Positions 60,220-64,000 of a stretch of 64,000 nt of DNA are shown piece by piece (position 1 is the first letter of the stretch; each line of letters starts with the position of its first letter). Made by a program: the position numbers and the translations under genes. The notes beneath the pieces are model-generated. The model was given only the letters and a program-made list of their open reading frames with translations, was not told where the DNA came from and did not search any database. Source of the stretch: Bacillus_I endophytica_A (GTDB lineage: Bacteria > Bacillota > Bacilli > Bacillales > Bacillaceae_H); NCBI RefSeq assembly GCF_026790145.1, contig NZ_JALAMS010000011.1, forward strand, positions 284,269 to 348,268, written 5' to 3'.

Positions 60220-60765
60220 ATGTCCAGGGTGGATAGAAGAGTACAAAAATCTCAGGAGGCCATAAAAAATGCTTTTATTGAACTGATGTCTGAAAAAAAT
60301 TTTGATCAAATTACAATCCAAGATATTGCCGATAGGGCAAATGTCGGTCGAAGAACCGTTTATGACCATTACCTAGATAAATTTGATTTACTGGATAAAC
60401 TTATCGAACAACATATCAACGAACTAAGGAACATATGCAAATCAACGGCTGAAATGAGTTTTACTGAGGGTAATTTGATGTGGTTTGAGTACTTTGAACA
60501 ACATTCTTCCTTCTTTTCAACGATGCTAGCGAGTAAAGGGGCTCCTGCTTTTCGTAGTCAATTTCTAAAGTTTGTTATTGAGGAGTTAGAGGGTGAAGTA
60601 GAGGTTACAAAAGGGATAAATAAAGGATTTAGTAAGGATTTAATTCTTAAATTTTTCGGAGCAGCTATCGTAGAAGTCGTAGAATCCTGGTTCACTAATG
60701 GATTATCTGAACCGACTCAAGTAGTCGCGGAACAAGTAGGGGTGTTGTTAGATAGAAATTTTTAG
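60220..60765 (+). CDS. TetR/AcrR family repressor
   Basis: 181-aa regulator. HTH at residues ~25-50: ITIQDIADRANVGRRTVYDH, then YLDKFDLLDKLIEQH. The C-terminal ligand domain (FEYFEQHSSFFSTMLASKGA) is typical of the TetR_C group often seen in Bacilli. ATG 60220 follows GGTGATG. Divergent from the CMD-SDR-cupin operon, over strong palindromic operators. The ligand is probably an electrophile or phenolic, by analogy with similar loci; not shown. Confidence 0.92.
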   Translation: MSRVDRRVQKSQEAIKNAFIELMSEKNFDQITIQDIADRANVGRRTVYDHYLDKFDLLDKLIEQHINELRNICKSTAEMSFTEGNLMWFEYFEQHSSFFSTMLASKGAPAFRSQFLKFVIEELEGEVEVTKGINKGFSKDLILKFFGAAIVEVVESWFTNGLSEPTQVVAEQVGVLLDRNF

Positions 60766-60808
60766 CTTCCTACTATGAAAACAGTGAAGAAAAGTTTATA
60801 TCTAGTGA

Positions 60809-61000
60809 TTATTTCTGTTTTCTTGAACTTAATAAGCTAATTTGTGAAGGCTTTTCAACTTTAGAAATAGGTTCGTTAGGAGTGGATTTACGGATGAGAA
60901 ATAAAGATGGAATAGAGGTAGCATGAATACCGTTCAGACCTGTATATTGCTCAGTAAGTTTGGCAAGTTCCTGTTGATGGGTGTAGACTTTCTCAGACAT
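60809..61000 (-). pseudogene. Truncated AraC-family regulator (N-terminal fragment)
   Basis: 63 codons. TQQ-like start then GIHATSIPSLFLIRKSTPNE and PISKVEKPS match the beginning of the AraC N-terminal domain family (SIPxLxLIR...P..PxSLC). After KPS the sequence changes to QISLLSSRKQK and stops; the sensor barrel and the HTH part are missing. The aldo/keto reductase gene is divergent from it, the usual partner. So a regulator gene was lost by deletion. Confidence 0.7.
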
Positions 61001-61172
61001 AACTTATTCTTCTTTCCCTTGATACTTATAAATATAGACAGGATATTGAGAAGATTAGGCAAAAATTTGATACTAACGGGTTAAAGGTTTCTTTATTATC
61101 TGTGACATAATAGGGGAGGATAAATCGAATTGAAACTAAAAAGTCTAATAAAAGAAAGTGGGGCCCAATCAA

Positions 61173-62153
61173 ATGGAATATGTGAAACTCGGAAATACAG
61201 GATTGGATGTATCTAAATTTTGCCTTGGCTGTATGAGTTTTGGGGAAGCAGAGAAATGGCTTCATCAGTGGGTACTTAATGAAGAACAAAGTCGCTCTAT
61301 TATCAAAAAAGCGCTTGATCTCGAAATCAATTTTTTTGATACGGCAAATGTATACTCAATGGGAACCAGCGAGGAATTCCTTGGCCGAGCTCTAAAGGAT
61401 TATGCCAATCGTGATGAAATTGTCATTGCAACTAAGGTATACCAACGAATGCATGAAGGACCAAATGGTGCTGGTCTTTCCCGAAAAGCCATTATGAGTG
61501 AAATCGATAAAAGTCTGAAACGCCTTGGAACCGATTATGTAGATCTTTATATTATCCACCGTTGGGATTACAATACGCCCATTGAAGAGACAATGGAAGC
61601 ATTACATGACGTTGTGAAGGCTGGGAAGGCAAGATACATTGGTGCTTCCGCCATGTACGCATGGCAGTTCCAAAAGGCATTACATGTAGCAGAGAAAAAT
61701 GGATGGACGAAGTTTGTCTCCATGCAGAATCATTTAAACCTTTTATACCGTGAAGAGGAAAGAGAAATGCTGCCCCTTTGTAGGGAAGAAAAAATTGGGG
61801 TGACTCCGTATAGTCCACTTGCATCAGGGAGATTAACTCGTGATTGGTCTGAAACCACACAACGTTCCGAAACCGATCAAGTTCAAAAATACAAATATGA
61901 TGCGACGGCTGAGGTTGATCGATTGGTTGTAGAGCGAGTTGCAGAAATCGCAGAAAAACGTGGTGTTCCTCGTATTCATATCGCCCTGGCTTGGCTACTA
62001 CAGAAAGAATCCGTAACTGCTCCTATTATCGGTGCGACAAAAATATCTCATCTCGAAGGTGCTATAGGTTCTTTATCGGTTAAGTTAACTCCTGAAGAAA
62101 TTGTCTTCCTCGAAGAGCCATATGTTCCCCATCCAATAGTAGGTCATAATTAA
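61173..62153 (+). CDS. Aldo/keto reductase
   Basis: 326-aa NADPH-dependent reductase, TIM barrel. Catalytic tetrad: Asp and Tyr in FFDTANVYSMGTSEEFLG, Lys in IVIATKVYQ and His in LYIIHRWDYNTP. C-terminal cofactor site APIIGATKISHLEGAIG. Similar to YdhF/YhdN-type enzymes that reduce aldehydes. ATG 61173; a frame to 61158 is less likely. Lies next to the AraC fragment. Confidence 0.93.
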   Translation: MEYVKLGNTGLDVSKFCLGCMSFGEAEKWLHQWVLNEEQSRSIIKKALDLEINFFDTANVYSMGTSEEFLGRALKDYANRDEIVIATKVYQRMHEGPNGAGLSRKAIMSEIDKSLKRLGTDYVDLYIIHRWDYNTPIEETMEALHDVVKAGKARYIGASAMYAWQFQKALHVAEKNGWTKFVSMQNHLNLLYREEEREMLPLCREEKIGVTPYSPLASGRLTRDWSETTQRSETDQVQKYKYDATAEVDRLVVERVAEIAEKRGVPRIHIALAWLLQKESVTAPIIGATKISHLEGAIGSLSVKLTPEEIVFLEEPYVPHPIVGHN

Positions 62154-62249
62154 TTTAAGAAAGAGTAAAGATATAAACATACATGTATATTAATCTACAA
62201 AACTGTCTATACTTCTAATGTATTCCCCCATATGTAAAAACCCTTTGCT

Positions 62250-62460
62250 AGTGGGGACGGGACCGACCCCATGAAGTAAGACAAATAAAAAACACCTTTT
62301 CGTTAAAAATCGGATACAAATGACCGAACTATAACGTGGAGGTGTTTTTTCTATGGGAACAAGAGTAAGTTATCCAGTAGAGGTTAAAATGAAGGCAATT
62401 AAAATGAGATTAGCAGGTGTGCCTGTAAAAGAAGTGATGGAAACGCTACATATTCGGAAT
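62250..62460 (+). mobile_element. 5' remnant of the same IS3-type element (copy 2)
   Basis: Left end (GGGGACGGGACCGACCCC), then AGTAAGACAAATAAAAAACACC, the hairpin (62285-62351, arms AAAAAACACCT / AGGTGTTTTTT, inner CGTTA / TAACG) and the transposase OrfA start. The same parts occur at 10780-10935 in inverse orientation. Homology ends near 62460. Confidence 0.8.
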
Positions 62461-62535
62461 CGTACCCTTCAGCAGCAATTTTCTCTACTCCTTGTCCCTA
62501 GCCTATTTTACTTTTATTTACATTATAAATATTAG
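62353..62535 (+). pseudogene. Truncated IS3-family transposase OrfA
   Basis: ATG 62353 behind GGAGGTG. MGTRVSYPVEVKMKAIKMRL then AGVPVKEVMETLHIRNRTLQ is the N-terminal HTH of an IS3-type OrfA (about 40 codons). The rest of the 60-codon frame (QQFSLLLVPSLFYFYLHYKY) is unrelated flanking sequence. No OrfB follows. Confidence 0.8.
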
Positions 62536-62864
62536 AATCTATAGTATCTTTTACAACAGATAATAAATCTTGGTCAGGCTCTATTCGCATTTTAACTTTA
62601 TTTAACTGAGAACGAAATATAGGCTTATTAGAATTTTTTTACTGTGAATGTATAATATAAAGCAGTCGGTACAATTGTGTGATTTTTATGTTTTCCTATA
62701 TTGATGTTGGTTGAGCCTATAAGATCTTTATTTTCTGTTATCCCGACTCCTCCCTTTTTTAGATTGATAGTATAAGTATGTCCAAGTTTGCTATATTTCT
62801 TGCACCAGAACCATGTTAAGCATGACATCGGATTTTTTGGAGATTTTAAAAATAATAGAAACAA
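62498..62864 (-). pseudogene. Frameshifted ORF of unknown function
   Basis: Two overlapping minus-strand frames look like one protein: the first (62864 to 62628) reads GVGITENKDLIGSTNINIGK ... YYTFTVKKF, the second (about 62636 to 62498) reads NSNKPIFRSQLNKVKMRIEP, then DQDLLSVVKDTIDSNIYNVN. The junction is a run of seven A, so a one-base slip would restore about 120 residues. Either a real mutation or a sequencing slip. Family not recognised. Confidence 0.4.
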
Positions 62865-62980
62865 TTTATATTATTCTTTATCAGATAAGGTATCCTTATC
62901 CTCAACAATACAACTACGTTATTAGAACTCTTCTTTCCCAATATAGAGGACGAAATGAAAACAGAAAGGGTGAGTAGAGG

Positions 62981-64000
62981 CTAGGCCTTAATCTCTTGGA
63001 GGATTTCCCCTAGTGTTTGCATGGTATTATTAATCATTCTTTCATATATATTTAGAATGGATTGTCCATAATTGTTACCTGGAACGGCCCATTTTCCGTT
63101 TAATGCGACCCATATCGGGGCGGATCCTCTCTGTACTAAATCAAAACGAGGGTCGATTAATGGATATTTATCTGGTAATGGTTCAGTCGATGCATAGGCA
63201 AATAAATGTTGAAAATGGGCAAGTACCCCATCTCTTGGTGTATCAAAACTCGCCCCCGGATTATCAGGTCCTATTGTTCCTAATCCGCAGAAATTGTTTT
63301 GTTCGGGTTGTACGACTCCCGTAAATCGAAAGAAGTCCGTTTCGTGAATAGCTTGGGCAAAGGCAATATCCCCTCTAATACCATAGTATTCCCCAAAAGT
63401 TAAATAATAAATTCCCAACGTAATCGCATCTGGATTTACAGTTTTTGCATACTGCTCCATGGATGCTGGGGACAGGTAGGTCCCACCTAATATAGGGTAT
63501 CCAGACAAATCCTTTTGACCAGAATCAACGCCTTCAGTGACAATGTAGGCATCACTAATCCCCACATTCTTGACCTCTTTCAAACGCTTTTCTGCATTGT
63601 CTCTCTTTGAGAAAGATCCAGCCTGAACGCGATACCATGTTTCACCAGAAATATTCACGGTCATAATGAAAGATTCAATGCCTTTTGAATGTAGGACATC
63701 TACGCGTTCCTCTGCATTTTCCTTTGACTTGAAAGATCCAACTATGATCTTATAAATCGTTCCAGGATCATTAGGTTGGGGTTTCAGATTAAAAGCCTTT
63801 GCTAAACCATTGACATGACCTTGTGCTAATTTTTGACGCCACGAAGGGTCTTTCATCAAGGTAGCATCCTGTCTATTATCAATAAACCCATTTTCTGTTA
63901 GTAAGGCTGGCATGTTCGTTTCACGCAAAACATGAAAATTTGCTTTTTTTCGACCTCGATCATTAAGTTGATTGATTTTCACTATTTCTCCATGCATCAT
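62981..64000 (-). CDS. Cell-wall N-acetylmuramoyl-L-alanine amidase with SPOR repeats and glucosaminidase domain (partial)
   Basis: 339 codons; the N-terminal part is beyond the right edge. Residues 1-65 are the end of an amidase_3 domain (FHVLRETNMPALLTENGFID holds the catalytic Glu). Two SPOR-type repeats follow (YKIIVGSFKSKENAEERVDV, YRVQAGSFSKRDNAEKRLKE). The C-terminal ~150 residues form a glucosaminidase-type domain (GDIAFAQAIHETDFFRFTG, NNFCGLGTIGPDNPGASF). A two-enzyme autolysin, likely for sporulation or daughter-cell separation. Confidence 0.88.
   Translation of the reverse strand: MMHGEIVKINQLNDRGRKKANFHVLRETNMPALLTENGFIDNRQDATLMKDPSWRQKLAQGHVNGLAKAFNLKPQPNDPGTIYKIIVGSFKSKENAEERVDVLHSKGIESFIMTVNISGETWYRVQAGSFSKRDNAEKRLKEVKNVGISDAYIVTEGVDSGQKDLSGYPILGGTYLSPASMEQYAKTVNPDAITLGIYYLTFGEYYGIRGDIAFAQAIHETDFFRFTGVVQPEQNNFCGLGTIGPDNPGASFDTPRDGVLAHFQHLFAYASTEPLPDKYPLIDPRFDLVQRGSAPIWVALNGKWAVPGNNYGQSILNIYERMINNTMQTLGEILQEIKA

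Overview
The window looks like a chromosomal segment of a spore-forming Bacillaceae, most like Priestia (Bacillus) megaterium. The support is the block miaA-hfq-[small gene]-spoVK-hflX-ynbB-glnR-glnA (as in Bacillus subtilis), a qoxABCD quinol oxidase, a YjcZ-type spore peptide, AGGAGG ribosome sites and AT-rich DNA. The species name is inference from gene content. The sequence is a draft: there are two N runs (35703-35745 and 50838-50866), the second inside a gene.

Layout. 1-8.2 kb: a minus-strand sugar or glycoside operon (ABC importer, sugar isomerase/epimerase, two Gfo/Idh/MocA oxidoreductases, a ThuA-domain protein) with a divergent AraC regulator. 8.2-12.5 kb: small genes (YjcZ, an SGNH-like protein, GH25 lysozyme, class II aldolase, DinB) and an IS remnant. 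12.5-20.6 kb: the nitrogen/RNA block above, with a textbook GlnR-controlled promoter before glnR-glnA. 20.7-25.7 kb: C4-dicarboxylate sensing and uptake (dctB-like, dctS, dctR, dctP with a cre site). 25.7-35.6 kb: an SR-rich small protein, an MFS carrier, a divergent Fur-family regulator next to qoxABCD, a small WYL gene under a LexA-type promoter, a broken DoxX gene and a Fur-regulated siderophore-binding lipoprotein.

35.8-46.6 kb: a large minus-strand organosulfur scavenging cluster: SsuD, two other flavin monooxygenases, two acyl-CoA-dehydrogenase-like flavoproteins, an SsuABC-like importer, a YtkA-domain protein and a TlpA-like thioredoxin. Three of its transcription units start with a leader that carries a UGGUC element, a possible antiterminator pairing and an intrinsic terminator. 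I regard these leaders as the best candidate for an undescribed regulatory system here.

46.6-51.8 kb: a pair of overlapping small ORFs, a LysE exporter, a CwlK-like peptidase and a gapped amino-acid permease. 51.8-57.8 kb: an AT-rich accessory island with an HTH protein behind a structured, terminator-containing leader, a lipoprotein, an EndoU polymorphic toxin with its probable immunity gene, orphan small ORFs and a DUF6037 gene. 57.8-64 kb: cupin, short-chain dehydrogenase and carboxymuconolactone decarboxylase genes divergent from a TetR regulator over repeated palindromes, then a truncated AraC gene, an aldo/keto reductase, a second IS remnant, a frameshifted ORF and the C-terminal part of a cell-wall amidase running off the window.

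No rRNA, tRNA or CRISPR array was seen. Start sites were moved from the longest possible start whenever a Shine-Dalgarno sequence clearly pointed to an internal codon.
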